Made by a program: the position numbers and the translations under genes
Shown: positions 49,264 to 60,473 of the stretch, one piece after another
Layout of the letters: each line of letters opens with the position of its first letter
Numbering within the stretch: position 1 is the first letter of the stretch
Source: Glycomyces salinus
GTDB taxonomy: Bacteria > Actinomycetota > Actinomycetes > Mycobacteriales > Micromonosporaceae
NCBI RefSeq assembly: GCF_016428645.1
Contig: NZ_JAELXW010000022.1
Span: forward strand, 45,665 to 109,664
Length of the DNA: 64,000 nucleotides
Reading direction: 5' to 3'
The notes under the pieces: model-generated
What the model saw: only the letters and a program-made list of their open reading frames with translations
Told to the model about the DNA's origin: nothing
The model's database searches: none

Positions 49264-50919
49264 ATGCAGCTTTCCCGTCGAATCCTGCTCGCCTCCTCGG
49301 CGGCGACGGCCGCGGTCACCATCCCCGCGGCCGCCCGGGCCCAGGAAAACCGCCACCGCCCCCTCCGGAAGGACCCGTTCCGACTCGGCGTCGCCTCCGG
49401 AGACCCGACCCCCGACGGCGCGGTGCTGTGGACGCGCCTGGCGCCCGAGCCGCTGGCCGAGGACGGCATGGGCGGCATGCCAAACCGGGACTACACGGTG
49501 CGGTGGGAGGTCGCGGCCGACGACCGCTTCCGCCGCCGCGTCGCCTCCGGCTGGGACCAGGCCAGGGCCCGCTGGGGACACAGCCTCCACATCGAGCTGA
49601 CCGGGCTGGAGCCCGGCAGGGAGTACTTCTTCCGGTTCAAGGTCGGACAGTGGATCTCGCCGACCGGCAGGACCCGCACCGCCCCCGCGGCCGACGCGAT
49701 GCCCGAGCAGTTCCGCATGGCCTTCGCCTCCTGCTCGCAATACGAGCACGGCTACTTCACCGCCTACCGGCACCTGGCCGAGTCGCAACCGGACCTCGTC
49801 CTCCACCTCGGCGACTACCAGTACGAGCACCGCAAGGACACCTACGTCGCCCCCGGCGGCAACGTCCGCGACCACGACGGCCCAGAGACGGTCACCCTCG
49901 CGAACTACCGGCAGCGGTACGCCCAGTACAAGAGCGACCCCGACCTCCAGGCCGCGCACGCGGCCGCGCCGTGGCTGGTGGTCTGGGACGACCACGAGGT
50001 CGACAACAACTGGGCCGACGAGGTCCCGGAGGAGGGAGCCGACGTCCCCGCGGGCGAGGCGTTCCTGGCCCGCCGGGAGGCGGCGTTCCAGGCGTTCTGG
50101 GAGAACATGCCGCTGCGGCGCTCGTCGATCCCGAACGGCATCGACATGCAGATCTACCGCCGCATCGAATGGGGCCGACTGGCGCGCTTCCACATGATGG
50201 ACACGCGGCAGTTCCGCGACGACCAGGCGTGCGGGGACGGATTCAGGCAGGACTGCTCCGCCGCCTGGGACGAAGAGCGCTCGATCACCGGTCAGGCGCA
50301 GGAGGCGTGGCTGCTCGACGGCTTCCAGTCCTCGAACGCCCGCTGGGACCTGCTGGGCCAGCAGGTGTTCTTCGCCCAGCGAGACGGCGACGAAGGTCCG
50401 GGCAAGTACACCAGCATGGACGCCTGGGACGGCTACGTCGCGTCGCGGAACCGCATCGTGCAGGGCATGCTCGACCACCAGGTCCGCAACCCGGTGGTGC
50501 TCACCGGAGACGTGCACCGGCACTGGGCCTCGGAGATCCTGGCCGACTTCGACGACCCCGACTCGACGCCGGTGGGCGTGGAGCTGGTGACCAGCTCGAT
50601 CAGCTCGGGCGGCGACGGTTACGACGAGATCCCGGAGAACAGCAGCTACCTGGAGATCAACCCGCACATCAAGTTCCGCAACACGCTGCGGGGTTTCGTG
50701 CAGACCACGATCACTCCCGACCAGTTGGAAGTGGACTTCCAGGTGGTGCCGACGGTCAGCGAGCAGGGCGCGGCGCTCTACACGCGCCGCTCCTACAGCG
50801 TGGCCGACGGCGAGCACCGCCTCAATCAGACCTACGACCAGCCGGTGCCGGAGGCGCAGATCCTCTCCGAATCCGAAGAGCCGCGCGTCGACGTCGAGCA
50901 CGCCGACGACCGCTTGTAA
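49264..50919 (+). CDS. phoD: Alkaline phosphatase D (PhoD), Tat-exported
   Basis: Secreted phosphodiesterase/phosphomonoesterase that releases phosphate. The N-terminus MQLSRRILLASSAATAAVTI is a Tat signal (SRRxLL). In 551 residues the PhoD landmarks are clear: N-terminal beta domain (GVASGDPTPDGAVLWTRL), then ASCSQYEHGYF, LHLGDYQYEH, VWDDHEVDNNWA and LTGDVHRHW, which supply Ca/Fe ligands. ATG at 49264 with GAGGT five bases before it. GGTTCACCC at 49168-49176 upstream resembles half of a PHO box, weak evidence for PhoP control. Confidence 0.94.
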   Translation: MQLSRRILLASSAATAAVTIPAAARAQENRHRPLRKDPFRLGVASGDPTPDGAVLWTRLAPEPLAEDGMGGMPNRDYTVRWEVAADDRFRRRVASGWDQARARWGHSLHIELTGLEPGREYFFRFKVGQWISPTGRTRTAPAADAMPEQFRMAFASCSQYEHGYFTAYRHLAESQPDLVLHLGDYQYEHRKDTYVAPGGNVRDHDGPETVTLANYRQRYAQYKSDPDLQAAHAAAPWLVVWDDHEVDNNWADEVPEEGADVPAGEAFLARREAAFQAFWENMPLRRSSIPNGIDMQIYRRIEWGRLARFHMMDTRQFRDDQACGDGFRQDCSAAWDEERSITGQAQEAWLLDGFQSSNARWDLLGQQVFFAQRDGDEGPGKYTSMDAWDGYVASRNRIVQGMLDHQVRNPVVLTGDVHRHWASEILADFDDPDSTPVGVELVTSSISSGGDGYDEIPENSSYLEINPHIKFRNTLRGFVQTTITPDQLEVDFQVVPTVSEQGAALYTRRSYSVADGEHRLNQTYDQPVPEAQILSESEEPRVDVEHADDRL

Positions 50920-50934
50920 GCCTCGCACCGGAAC

Positions 50935-50972
50935 GGGCGGCCCCGGAGTCCCGCACTGCTCCGGGGCCGCCC
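50935..50972 (+). terminator. Terminator of phoD
   Basis: A perfect 14-bp stem GGGCGGCCCCGGAG/CTCCGGGGCCGCCC with a 10-nt loop lies 15 bases after the phoD stop. Confidence 0.85.
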
Positions 50973-51125
50973 CACTCCCCCGCGAGCCGGCGCCGCATGC
51001 CGCGCAATTGCCGTCAGAAGCGGTTAAATTCCAGGTAAAGCCGCAATTCCGGGTAGGTCGAGAGTAGATCGGCATCGGTATGGTGATTACCGAATGCATT
51101 CCTCTAGTCCCTCGGAGGTACCGAA

Positions 51126-51776
51126 GTGACCTATCCACCTCAACCGCCCGGTCCGGGAACGGGAGCACCCGGTCAGGGCCCGGGGCCGCACTCGCCCGGT
51201 GCGGCCGATCCGCTCACCCATTGGGGCGTCAAGCCCGACCCCGGCCGCCCCCAGAAGGTCAACTGGCTGACCCAGGCGCTGTGGGCCTACATGGCCGCCT
51301 CGGTCCTCATGCTCCTGTTCGCGATCGTCGCCGTCGCCGCCGCTCCGTTGTGGATGGCCACCGGCTACATCGTGACCTCGGGCATCGTCGGCCTGGTCTT
51401 CTACAGCCTCTCGATCGCCATCGTCTGGTTCATCGTCAAGGAGAAACTGGGGGTCTTCGGCGCCGCCGACCCGCGCACGCCGCTGCTGATCGGCTTCGGC
51501 ATCCTCGGGTTCTTCTCGCTCTTCGGCTTCTTCGGAGGCTGGGGACTGGGCTGGTACGCCGCGCTCGGTTCGCTGCTGGGCCTGGTCCGGCTCGCGGCCG
51601 TCGGCGCGGCGTTCGCCCTGGTGTTCCAGCCCGAAGTGCACCAGTGGCTTCTGTCCAAGCCCGGCAACCGGCCCAACCGCCCGCCGACGCCGCCGCAGGG
51701 CACGCCCGGCTACCCGCCGACCCAGCCACCGCCCGGGGGCCAGGGGCAGCCGCCGCAGCGGCCTCCGCAGCCCTGA
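51126..51776 (+). CDS. Proline-rich multi-pass membrane protein of unknown function
   Basis: I do not recognise a named family. The 216 residues have Pro/Gly-rich cytoplasmic-looking ends (about 1-40 and 180-216) around four hydrophobic helices (about 48-72, 78-104, 116-138 and 140-166). The layout resembles other actinobacterial membrane proteins with proline-rich tails. GTG start with a perfect GGAGGT six bases upstream. It lies alone between phoD and lepA, ending in a shared 22-bp terminator. Confidence 0.75.
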   Translation: MTYPPQPPGPGTGAPGQGPGPHSPGAADPLTHWGVKPDPGRPQKVNWLTQALWAYMAASVLMLLFAIVAVAAAPLWMATGYIVTSGIVGLVFYSLSIAIVWFIVKEKLGVFGAADPRTPLLIGFGILGFFSLFGFFGGWGLGWYAALGSLLGLVRLAAVGAAFALVFQPEVHQWLLSKPGNRPNRPPTPPQGTPGYPPTQPPPGGQGQPPQRPPQP

Positions 51777-51777
51777 G

Positions 51778-51825
51778 AGCGGACGGGGGCGGGCGCCGGA
51801 GTTCCGGCGCCCGCCCCCGTCCGCT
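51778..51825. terminator. Very strong bidirectional terminator
   Basis: A perfect 22-bp stem (51778-51799 with 51804-51825) and a 4-nt loop fill the space between the stop codons of the convergent membrane-protein and lepA genes, which lie only two bases from each side. Confidence 0.9.
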
Positions 51826-51827
51826 GT

Positions 51828-53660
<1,833 letters not shown>

Positions 53661-53777
53661 GTTGGTCTTCCTGTCTCGTGTCCTTGGCTGAGTCCTGGCC
53701 CGCCGACCCCTTCGCCGAAGTGTGCTGGGCGAAACGGCGGCGAGCCGTCAGTGATGGGCGAGACAATTCTGCCTTAC

Positions 53778-54791
53778 TCAGACTTCGGCCGTAACCGGCT
53801 CCTTCTCCACTGTGCCGACCGTCCCCGCGCGTCGCCGCACGGCACCGAGGAAGAACAGGACGATCCCGGCCGCCAGCCAGCTGGCGAGCACGATGAGCGC
53901 GGTGTCGGCGCCGTTGCCGTCGAAGAACGCCAGGGACTTCAGCGCGGTCGCTCCGGCGCCGGGCGTGAAGTACTGGCCCACTTCGCCCCACGGTGCGGGC
54001 AGCAGCTCGGGGGCGCTGGTCAGGCCCGACAGCGGGTTGCCGACGAGCATGATGGCGACCGCGCCGAGGATCAGCCCGGCCCGCCCGAGGAGTTTGTTGA
54101 GGCCGAGCACGGCCCAGGCCGCGGCATAGAGGGTGAGCGAGATCGCCCCGGTGACGGCCCAGTAGTCGCCCTCGATGGATCCGAGCAGGTAGACCAGGAT
54201 CGCGGCGATGGTCGCGCCGACGGCGGGCGGGGCGAGGACGGCGGCGAGCGCTTGGCGGCCGCTGCCGCGGACGGCGCTGGAGATGAACGCGGCGATGATC
54301 AGGCCGCCGGCGGCCATCGGCAGGGCCGAGGCGGCCAGGCCGATGCCGTTGGGGTCGTCCTCGGGCAGGGCGACCACGTCCTCGACTTCGACCGGGACGT
54401 CCTGGCCGGCGGCGATCTGCTCGGCGATGCCGGTGACCAGTCGCGCGACGGTCGGCGACGCGGCCGAGGCGGTGTAGAGGTCGACCCCGTCGGGGGCGAT
54501 CGCGAAGGCGGCGTAGACCTCGCGCTGCTCGATCATGTCGCGGGCCCGGTCCGGGTCGGCGGCCTCGGTGACGTCGAAGCCGTCGGGTTCGGCGGCTTCG
54601 AGCTGCTCGGACACCTGGGCGGCGACCTCGGGCGGTCCGACCACGGCGATCGGGACTTCGTTGGGCCCGACGTCGGCCGAGGGCCAGGCGAAGGCGAGCG
54701 TGACCGTGCCGACGATGAGGGCGAGGCCGACGATGACGCCGACGATCTTCGGTGCGGGGGTGGTCGCGGCGGTCTGGGTCTCAGATTCCAT
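53778..54791 (-). CDS. ABC-2/YhgE-like membrane protein
   Basis: Possible efflux-related membrane protein, 337 residues: an N-terminal helix (about 20-40), an extracytoplasmic domain (about 45-160, with AVVGPPEVAAQVSEQL), then about five or six helices to the end, the layout of YhgE/Pip or ABC-2 permease-like proteins. I use the ATG at 54789-54791; an in-frame TTG four codons upstream is possible. It is divergent from a TetR gene, with two identical-pattern operators between, so it is the probable target of that repressor. Confidence 0.8.
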   Translation of the reverse strand: MESETQTAATTPAPKIVGVIVGLALIVGTVTLAFAWPSADVGPNEVPIAVVGPPEVAAQVSEQLEAAEPDGFDVTEAADPDRARDMIEQREVYAAFAIAPDGVDLYTASAASPTVARLVTGIAEQIAAGQDVPVEVEDVVALPEDDPNGIGLAASALPMAAGGLIIAAFISSAVRGSGRQALAAVLAPPAVGATIAAILVYLLGSIEGDYWAVTGAISLTLYAAAWAVLGLNKLLGRAGLILGAVAIMLVGNPLSGLTSAPELLPAPWGEVGQYFTPGAGATALKSLAFFDGNGADTALIVLASWLAAGIVLFFLGAVRRRAGTVGTVEKEPVTAEV

Positions 54792-54811
54792 GATGGCTTC
54801 CAATCATCCCT

Positions 54812-54873
54812 TAAGATACCGTGAGTATCTTATTGATGATCCAGTTGTATCATAAGATACGGACAGTATCTAG
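54812..54873. promoter_or_regulatory. Two tandem TetR operators in a divergent promoter
   Basis: TAAGATAC-CGTGA-GTATCTTA (54812-54832, 8-bp arms) and TAAGATAC-GGACA-GTATCTA (54853-54872) are two inverted repeats with the same arms and 5-bp spacers; their centres are 41 bases apart, about four helical turns. They fill the gap between the membrane-protein and TetR starts. Confidence 0.85.
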
Positions 54874-54885
54874 AGGGGGGCGGTC

Positions 54886-55497
54886 ATGACGGCGGACACA
54901 CCGACCAGGCGCCGCGGCAAGGCACTCGAACAGGCCATCTACCAGGCCGTATGGGACGAGCTGCAAGAAGTCGGATTCCCGAAACTCACCATGGAGGGAA
55001 TCGCCCGCCGTGCCGGGACCAGCAAGCCCGTCCTCTACCGCCGCTGGCCGAACCGGAAGTCCCTGATGATCGCCACCATCCACCACTTCCTGCCGGGCCT
55101 GCGGTCGCTGCCGGACGGCGGGAGCCTGCGCGCGGACGCGCTCGCCGTGCTGCGCATTCTGCGCGAGCGCCTGCTCGATGTCGGCCGCGCCACGATCCTC
55201 GGCATCCTGATGGAGTCCGCCGACGACCCCCGCGGGGACGACGAGCTGCTCTCAGCGCTCGTCGACTACCTGAAGGAGTTCATGGAGAAGTCGGTCTTCC
55301 TGCGTGCGGTCGAGCGCGGCGAGATCGTCCCCGAGCAGGTCACCGGGCGGCTTTTGACGCTGCCGCTCGACCTGGCCCGGATCGAGTTCTTCATCACCGG
55401 CGACCTCCCCGAACGGTCCCTGGAGGAGATCGTCGACGTGGCGTTCCTCCCGGCGCTGGGGCTACGCCCGCCGCACGGGACCCGGACGGCCGGATGA
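54886..55497 (+). CDS. TetR-family repressor
   Basis: A 203-residue regulator. Helix-turn-helix at about residues 33-56 (LTMEGIARRAGTSKPVLYRR), preceded by a short basic arm. The C-terminal domain (LPGLRSLPDGGSLRADALAVL and on) is the TetR_C_11/16-like ligand domain, effector unknown. ATG at 54886. It most likely represses itself and the divergent membrane protein through the operators at 54812-54873. Confidence 0.88.
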   Translation: MTADTPTRRRGKALEQAIYQAVWDELQEVGFPKLTMEGIARRAGTSKPVLYRRWPNRKSLMIATIHHFLPGLRSLPDGGSLRADALAVLRILRERLLDVGRATILGILMESADDPRGDDELLSALVDYLKEFMEKSVFLRAVERGEIVPEQVTGRLLTLPLDLARIEFFITGDLPERSLEEIVDVAFLPALGLRPPHGTRTAG

Positions 55498-55650
55498 GCC
55501 CGTCTCGACCAGGTGTAACCTGGCTCGCGGTCGGGATGCCAGGCCGCTTGCGATGCTCGGCTCCTGGTAATGTTGACGATCGCGCGGAGCGCGCCCTGCG
55601 CCCGACGCGGTTTGTAAGGAACCAAGTAATCACGAACTGAGGCTTCACGC

Positions 55651-55917
55651 GTGGCGAACATCAAGTCCAAGGAAAAGCGCAACCGGCAGAATGAGAAGCG
55701 CCGGATGCGCAACAAGTCCGTGAAGTCGTCGCTGAAGACCGCCGTCCGGAAGTTCCGTGAGTCGGCGGCCTCCGGCGACGTCACCGGTGCCGAGACCCAC
55801 CTGCGTGCCGCCAGCCGCGAGCTGGACAAGGCCGTTTCCAAGGGTGTCATCCACAAGAACCAGGCCGCCCAGCGCAAGTCCAAGCTGGCCGCCGCCTACA
55901 ACAAGCTGGCCGCCTGA
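55651..55917 (+). CDS. rpsT: Small ribosomal subunit protein S20
   Basis: Binds 16S rRNA in the 30S subunit. 88 residues, basic N-terminus ([20 protein letters not shown]) and the family's KTAVRKF and [16 protein letters not shown] stretches. GTG start at 55651 with GAGG eight bases before it. Transcribed opposite to lepA and holA, which normally flank it. Confidence 0.96.
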   Translation: MANIKSKEKRNRQNEKRRMRNKSVKSSLKTAVRKFRESAASGDVTGAETHLRAASRELDKAVSKGVIHKNQAAQRKSKLAAAYNKLAA

Positions 55918-55943
55918 GGCGGGCCACCAGCGCGCAAGCTTCG

Positions 55944-55976
55944 AAGGCTCCGAAGGGCTCGGCCCTCCGGAGCCTT
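55944..55976. terminator. Terminator of rpsT, shared with the convergent gene
   Basis: Outer stem AAGGCTCCG/CGGAGCCTT with an inner AGGG/CCCT helix, followed by TTTAG. It also lies at the 3' end of the convergent small membrane gene, whose stop overlaps the right arm. Confidence 0.8.
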
Positions 55977-56272
55977 TAGCGTGCCCTCGAAGTCGGTTCC
56001 GTGAGCCGTAACTTGGTTCTCCGGCCCGCCCGGTCGACCGCCCCGGCGATGACATCGTTGGCCTTCACCATCGCGGCCACCGCCAGCGGCAGGACCGGGA
56101 CGACCCACCACGAGACCAGTTCGGTGAGCGCCATGAGCAGCCCGAGCGCGATCGATCCCTCGAAGAGGACCACGCACCACGGGTGCGAGAGGTAGATGTG
56201 CCGCAGCCCGAGCGCGCGCGCGTACCAGGGCCTGCTGGGACGCGAGACGCGCCCGTGCCTGTACTCAGACAC
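55976..56272 (-). CDS. Small two-helix membrane protein, unknown
   Basis: About 98 residues with two hydrophobic helices: HPWCVVLFEGSIALGLLMAL and a following stretch (VVPVLPLAVAAMVKANDVI). I take the GTG at 56270-56272 (VSEYRHGRVSRPSRP) because it overlaps the holA stop by eight bases; the frame also allows a GTG at 56290. No family recognised. It is the last gene of the comEA-comEC-holA run. Confidence 0.6.
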   Translation of the reverse strand: MSEYRHGRVSRPSRPWYARALGLRHIYLSHPWCVVLFEGSIALGLLMALTELVSWWVVPVLPLAVAAMVKANDVIAGAVDRAGRRTKLRLTEPTSRAR

Positions 56273-57299
56273 GCCCACCCGTCTCCCCACCCGCAGCGCC
56301 GAGCTGGACCGGGGGCTGCGATTCGCCCGCCCCGCTCAAACGGGTGATCTGCAGGACCGCGTGCTCCAGCGCCCACGCCCGGTCGTCGGCGCCTCCCTTG
56401 ACCTCGGCGTTGAGCCTCGCGCACACCCGCATCGCCTCGGCCAGGCCGTCGGCCGTCCAGCTCCTGGCCTGCCTGCGGGCCTTGTCGATCTGCCATGGTG
56501 CCATGCCGAGCTGCCCGGCCAGCTGCTGCGCCCCGCCCCGCTCGCCGGCCACTCGCGAGAGGTTGCGGACGGCCATGGCCAGGGCGTCGGCGATCGGCAC
56601 CGGGTCGACCCCGATCTGCATCGCCCACCGCAGCAAGCCGAGCGCCTCCCCGGCCCGGCCGGCGACGGCCGCATCGGCGACGCTGAACCCGGTCACCTCG
56701 GCCCGGCCCGAGTAGTAGCGCGCGACGCTCTCGGCGGTGATGTTCCCCTCGGTGTCGGCCACCAGCTGCGAACAGGCCGAGGCCAGCTCGCGCAGGTCCG
56801 AACCGACGGCCTGGATGATGGTCTCGGCGATCTCGGCTGAGGCCGAGCGCGGCGAGGCCCCGGCGGCGCGCAGCTCGCCGCGCACGAACGCCACCCGGTC
56901 GGGCTGCCGCTTGATCTTGGACGCCCGCACCACCTCCACGTCGCGCTTCTTGAGCCCCTCGGACAGCGCCTTGCCCTTGTTGGCGCCCGCGTGCAGGACG
57001 GCGAGGTAGATGCCGGGGGCGGGCCGGTCGGCGTAGTCCAGGAGCGCGGCGATGGTCTCCTTGTCGGCGTCCTGGGCGCTCTCGACGACAGCGACCACGG
57101 CCCCGCCGAACAGGGTGGGGCTGACCAGGGCCGACAGGCCCCCCCCGGTGAGCTCGGAGCCGGTGATCCGGTTGACGACCGGATCGGGTTCGGCATCGGC
57201 CAATTCGGCCTTGACCGCCGCGAGGTAGTCGGCGGCGGCCCGCTCGGCGAGGAACTCGTCGTCGCCGAGCACCAGTCGGATGGATTGGAGTGCAGCCAC
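56265..57299 (-). CDS. holA: DNA polymerase III subunit delta
   Basis: Clamp-loader subunit that opens the beta sliding clamp. A 344-residue AAA+-like protein without Walker motifs, as usual for delta; RLVLGDDEFLAERAAADY is the family's N-terminal pattern. GTG start at 57297-57299 with AAGGA upstream; the frame's earlier ATG gives an atypical leader. In its usual place downstream of comEA-comEC. Confidence 0.92.
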   Translation of the reverse strand: MAALQSIRLVLGDDEFLAERAAADYLAAVKAELADAEPDPVVNRITGSELTGGGLSALVSPTLFGGAVVAVVESAQDADKETIAALLDYADRPAPGIYLAVLHAGANKGKALSEGLKKRDVEVVRASKIKRQPDRVAFVRGELRAAGASPRSASAEIAETIIQAVGSDLRELASACSQLVADTEGNITAESVARYYSGRAEVTGFSVADAAVAGRAGEALGLLRWAMQIGVDPVPIADALAMAVRNLSRVAGERGGAQQLAGQLGMAPWQIDKARRQARSWTADGLAEAMRVCARLNAEVKGGADDRAWALEHAVLQITRLSGAGESQPPVQLGAAGGETGGRV

Positions 57300-57366
57300 G
57301 GCTACATCCTTCCACGTCCGGCTCGCCCCTCCCAAGTTCCGCCCCACTCGCGCGAGTGACTCGTCC

Positions 57367-59670
57367 CTACGTGCTCGTCCTCACCGTCAGTCGGCCGCCC
57401 TCGCGGGCGACGGTGACGTCGCCGGACAGGTCGGTGCGGAAGACCTGGCTCCCGGAGTGTTCGAGCAGCGCCAGCGGGCCTGGATCGGGGTGCCCGTAGT
57501 CGTTGTCGGCGCCGACCCCGACCAGGGCCACGACCGGGTCTGTCCGCTCGAGGAACTCCGGGACCTGGAAGGCCGAGCCGTGGTGGGGGACCTTGAGGAC
57601 GTCCACATCGAGGTTCGCCCCGGACTCCAGCAGGCGCGCCTGGGCCTCGACCTCGATGTCGCCGGTCAGCAGGACGCTGGTCCCGGCCACGTCGGCGCGC
57701 ACGGCCACCGAGTTGTTGTTCGGGTCGGACCTGGTGCCCTCCATGAGGTTCGGGAGCGGCCACAGCACCTCCAGCGAGGTCGCTCCGAACCGGTGGACCC
57801 GCCCGGGTTCGGGTTCGAGGAACGGCAGGTCGCCCGCGCGCTCAACGACCAGGTCGTGCCCGTACGTCGCCTCGCCGGGCGGCGGGGCGAGGATCGCGTC
57901 GACCTCGCGGCCGCCGACCACGCCGCCGATGCCGGCGCTGTGGTCGATGTGGAAGTGGGACAGGACCAGCAGCGCGATCCGGTCCACTCCGAGGCCGTCG
58001 AGGCACTCGTCGACGGCGGCCGGTTCGGGCCCGGTGTCGACCACGACGACCCCGTCCCCGGCAGGCAGCACGATCGTGTCGCCTTGGCCCACATCGCACA
58101 TCGTGACCACCCACCCGGAGGGCGGGCCGGTCGCCAGGCACGAGGGCACGGCTCCCAGGGCGGCCGCGGCTCCGATCGCCAGCAGCGGACGGCGAAGTCG
58201 CCGCACGTGGAGGAGTCCGACTAGGACCGCCAGGATCGCCGCCGCGAGCAGGGACCACCACAGCCCGGTCGGCCACGGCAGCGTCCCGCCCGGGACGTCC
58301 GCGCCGGTCTCGGCCAGCCACACCAGCCACCTGGCAGGGATCGCCGCCAGCTTGGCGCACCACTCCCCCGCGGACGTCCAGGCCGCCGCGACCGCCGCGG
58401 TGAGCACCGACAGCACCACCACCGGTGCCGCCACCAACGCGGCCAAGAGGTTCACCGGAATCGAGACCAGACTGACCTCGCCGGCCCAGGCTACCAGCAG
58501 TGGCGTGACGGCCACCTGGGTCGCGGCCGGGATGGTCGCGGCCAGCGCTACCGGCAGCGGCCAACCTCGGTGCTCGAGCGGTCGGGCCCACCGGAACGCC
58601 AACAGCAGCAGCCCGGCGCACGCGGCGACCGAGAGCGCGAAACCCGGCTGCGCGGCCAGGTCGGGATCGGCCAGGACCAGCACCAGGACCGCCGTCGCCA
58701 GCGCCGGCAGGGCCGCCCTGGGGCGCCCGGCGGCCAGGGCCAGCAGCATCATCCCGGCCATGACCGCCGCCCGCAGCACGCTCGGCTGCGGGCCGACCAC
58801 GACCACGATCCCGGCCACCGCCGCCGCGCCGATCGCGACCCGAACGCCGGGCCCCGCCCGGAGTGCCGTCGCGACGCCCAGGACCGTCCCCACCACCAGT
58901 CCGACGTGGTAGCCGGAGACGACCACCAGGTGCACCAGCCCGGTGGAGCGGAAGTCGGACTCCAGCGTCGGGTCCATCCCGGAGGTGTCACCGACCGCGA
59001 GTGCCGGTATCAGCCCCGATTCGGGTTGCGGCACAGCCGAGGCGGCCAGGGCCGCGCGCTCGCGGACGTGGGCGGCGAACCGGTGCGGCGCCGATGGCGG
59101 TCCCTGGAACTCCGGCGGGCTCCGGGCACTGAAGATCGCGGCGGTCAACCGGCCCGGATCGGCCTCGCGGACCGTCCCCTCCACCGTGATCGCCTGCCCG
59201 GCGACGGCCCGGTCCCATTCGTCGCCGCTGGCGACCAGCAGCACCCGCCAGTTCCCGCTCAGCGAGGCGGTATCGGTGGTGAAGGACCGCAGCCTCGCAG
59301 CGGCGGTATGGACGCCGGGGCTGCGCGCCGAGGGCCGCGGCGCGGCGTCGAGCACGATCTCGGCCTCGCCGCCGGCCCCGGACTCGACCAGCTCGGCCAA
59401 GTGAGCGTCGTCGCGGACCACGACATGGACCGCGGTCGCGCCGGAGGCCAGCATGGCGCCGAACGCGATCGTCGCCGCGGCGGCCGCCGCGCCGCGTCTC
59501 CGCTTGAGGGCCAGCACGGTCAGCACCGCGGCCCCGCCGGCGACCGCCAGGCTCACCCGGGCGCCGCCGTAGAGCCCGGCCAGCGCCGCTCCCCAGGCGC
59601 CGATCGCCGCCAGCGGCAGCCGCAGGTCCCGACGCACGACCGCGGCCGGTTCGCCATGCCGGTCCTTCAC
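57367..59670 (-). CDS. comEC: ComEC/Rec2-family DNA-uptake membrane protein with MBL domain
   Basis: Predicted DNA translocation channel, 767 residues: N-terminal OB-like DUF4131 region, a Competence domain with about ten helices (HLVVVSGYHVGLVVG in it) and a C-terminal metallo-beta-lactamase domain (SHFHIDHSAG, LTGDIE, KVPHHGS). All zinc-site motifs are intact, so the domain is probably an active nuclease. GTG start overlapping comEA by four bases. Whether the organism is naturally competent cannot be read here. Confidence 0.93.
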   Translation of the reverse strand: MKDRHGEPAAVVRRDLRLPLAAIGAWGAALAGLYGGARVSLAVAGGAAVLTVLALKRRRGAAAAAATIAFGAMLASGATAVHVVVRDDAHLAELVESGAGGEAEIVLDAAPRPSARSPGVHTAAARLRSFTTDTASLSGNWRVLLVASGDEWDRAVAGQAITVEGTVREADPGRLTAAIFSARSPPEFQGPPSAPHRFAAHVRERAALAASAVPQPESGLIPALAVGDTSGMDPTLESDFRSTGLVHLVVVSGYHVGLVVGTVLGVATALRAGPGVRVAIGAAAVAGIVVVVGPQPSVLRAAVMAGMMLLALAAGRPRAALPALATAVLVLVLADPDLAAQPGFALSVAACAGLLLLAFRWARPLEHRGWPLPVALAATIPAATQVAVTPLLVAWAGEVSLVSIPVNLLAALVAAPVVVLSVLTAAVAAAWTSAGEWCAKLAAIPARWLVWLAETGADVPGGTLPWPTGLWWSLLAAAILAVLVGLLHVRRLRRPLLAIGAAAALGAVPSCLATGPPSGWVVTMCDVGQGDTIVLPAGDGVVVVDTGPEPAAVDECLDGLGVDRIALLVLSHFHIDHSAGIGGVVGGREVDAILAPPPGEATYGHDLVVERAGDLPFLEPEPGRVHRFGATSLEVLWPLPNLMEGTRSDPNNNSVAVRADVAGTSVLLTGDIEVEAQARLLESGANLDVDVLKVPHHGSAFQVPEFLERTDPVVALVGVGADNDYGHPDPGPLALLEHSGSQVFRTDLSGDVTVAREGGRLTVRTST

Positions 59671-60422
59671 AACACGACCTGGTCTTCGAGCTGCTCAAGC
59701 AGGCTCGCCCCGATGCCGCGGACCTCTGCCAACTCCTCCAACGACTGGAAGCTGCCGTTGGACTCCCGGTAGGAGACGATCCGCTCGGCCAGGACCGGGC
59801 CGATCCCCGGCAGCGACGTGAGCGTCTGGGCGTCGGCGGCGTTGATGTTGACCAGGCCGCCCGCGGAACCTGCGGCTCCGGGCGCGGCCTGCTCGTCGCC
59901 GGCGTCCGGCACGGCCACCAGGTCACCGTCGGCGACCTCGCGCGCCAGGTTGAGAAAGCCCGGGTCGGCGCCGTCGACGAGCCCTCCGGCGGCCTCGATG
60001 GCGTCGGCGACGCGCTCGCCCTGCTCGAGCTCGACGATGCCGGGACGCTCCACCGCACCGGCCACCGAGACCACGATCGTCTCCGCTGGCGTCTCGGCCG
60101 AAGCGGTGGGATCGACCGAGGCGGTCGCGGCCGGCTCGGAGCGCGGCCAGGACAGGAACGTGGCGAACAGTCCCGCCGCGGCGACTGCGACGGCGACCGC
60201 GGCCAGCACCCAGCGGTTGGCACCGGAGAGCCCGAATCGGGCCTGGAACCGCTCTAGCCGCTCGGACAGGCCCTGCCGCGCCGTCGCGCGCGACAGCGGT
60301 TCGTCGGCCTCGCCGCTGGCGACGTCGACGGTCTCCTCGCAGCGGGCGCGGTCGGTCTTGTCGAGTTCGAGTCGGAGCCTCGCGGCCAGGGCTTCGGGTT
60401 CGGGCGGATCTTCGCGAGTCAT
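59667..60422 (-). CDS. comEA: ComEA-like DNA-binding competence protein
   Basis: Membrane-anchored DNA receptor, 251 residues: cytoplasmic N-terminus, one helix (about 70-90), an SLBB domain (VSVAGAVERPGIVELEQG) and a C-terminal helix-hairpin-helix pair (NINAADAQTLTSLPGIGPVL; LEELAEVRGIGASLLEQL). ATG at 60420-60422; its ribosome site is weak. First gene of the comEA-comEC-holA operon; DnaA-box-like sequences lie upstream at 60474-60522. Confidence 0.92.
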   Translation of the reverse strand: MTREDPPEPEALAARLRLELDKTDRARCEETVDVASGEADEPLSRATARQGLSERLERFQARFGLSGANRWVLAAVAVAVAAAGLFATFLSWPRSEPAATASVDPTASAETPAETIVVSVAGAVERPGIVELEQGERVADAIEAAGGLVDGADPGFLNLAREVADGDLVAVPDAGDEQAAPGAAGSAGGLVNINAADAQTLTSLPGIGPVLAERIVSYRESNGSFQSLEELAEVRGIGASLLEQLEDQVVL

Positions 60423-60473
60423 GCCCGGTTCAACGATCACCGGTGACGGCCGTGATCCGGGAAATTTCGAGCC

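Noticed and set aside
55509..55523. Palindrome CCAGGT-GTA-ACCTGG after the TetR gene
   Set aside because: It could be a short operator or terminator, but it has no T run and no clear gene to regulate apart from rpsT more than 120 bases away; left unassigned.
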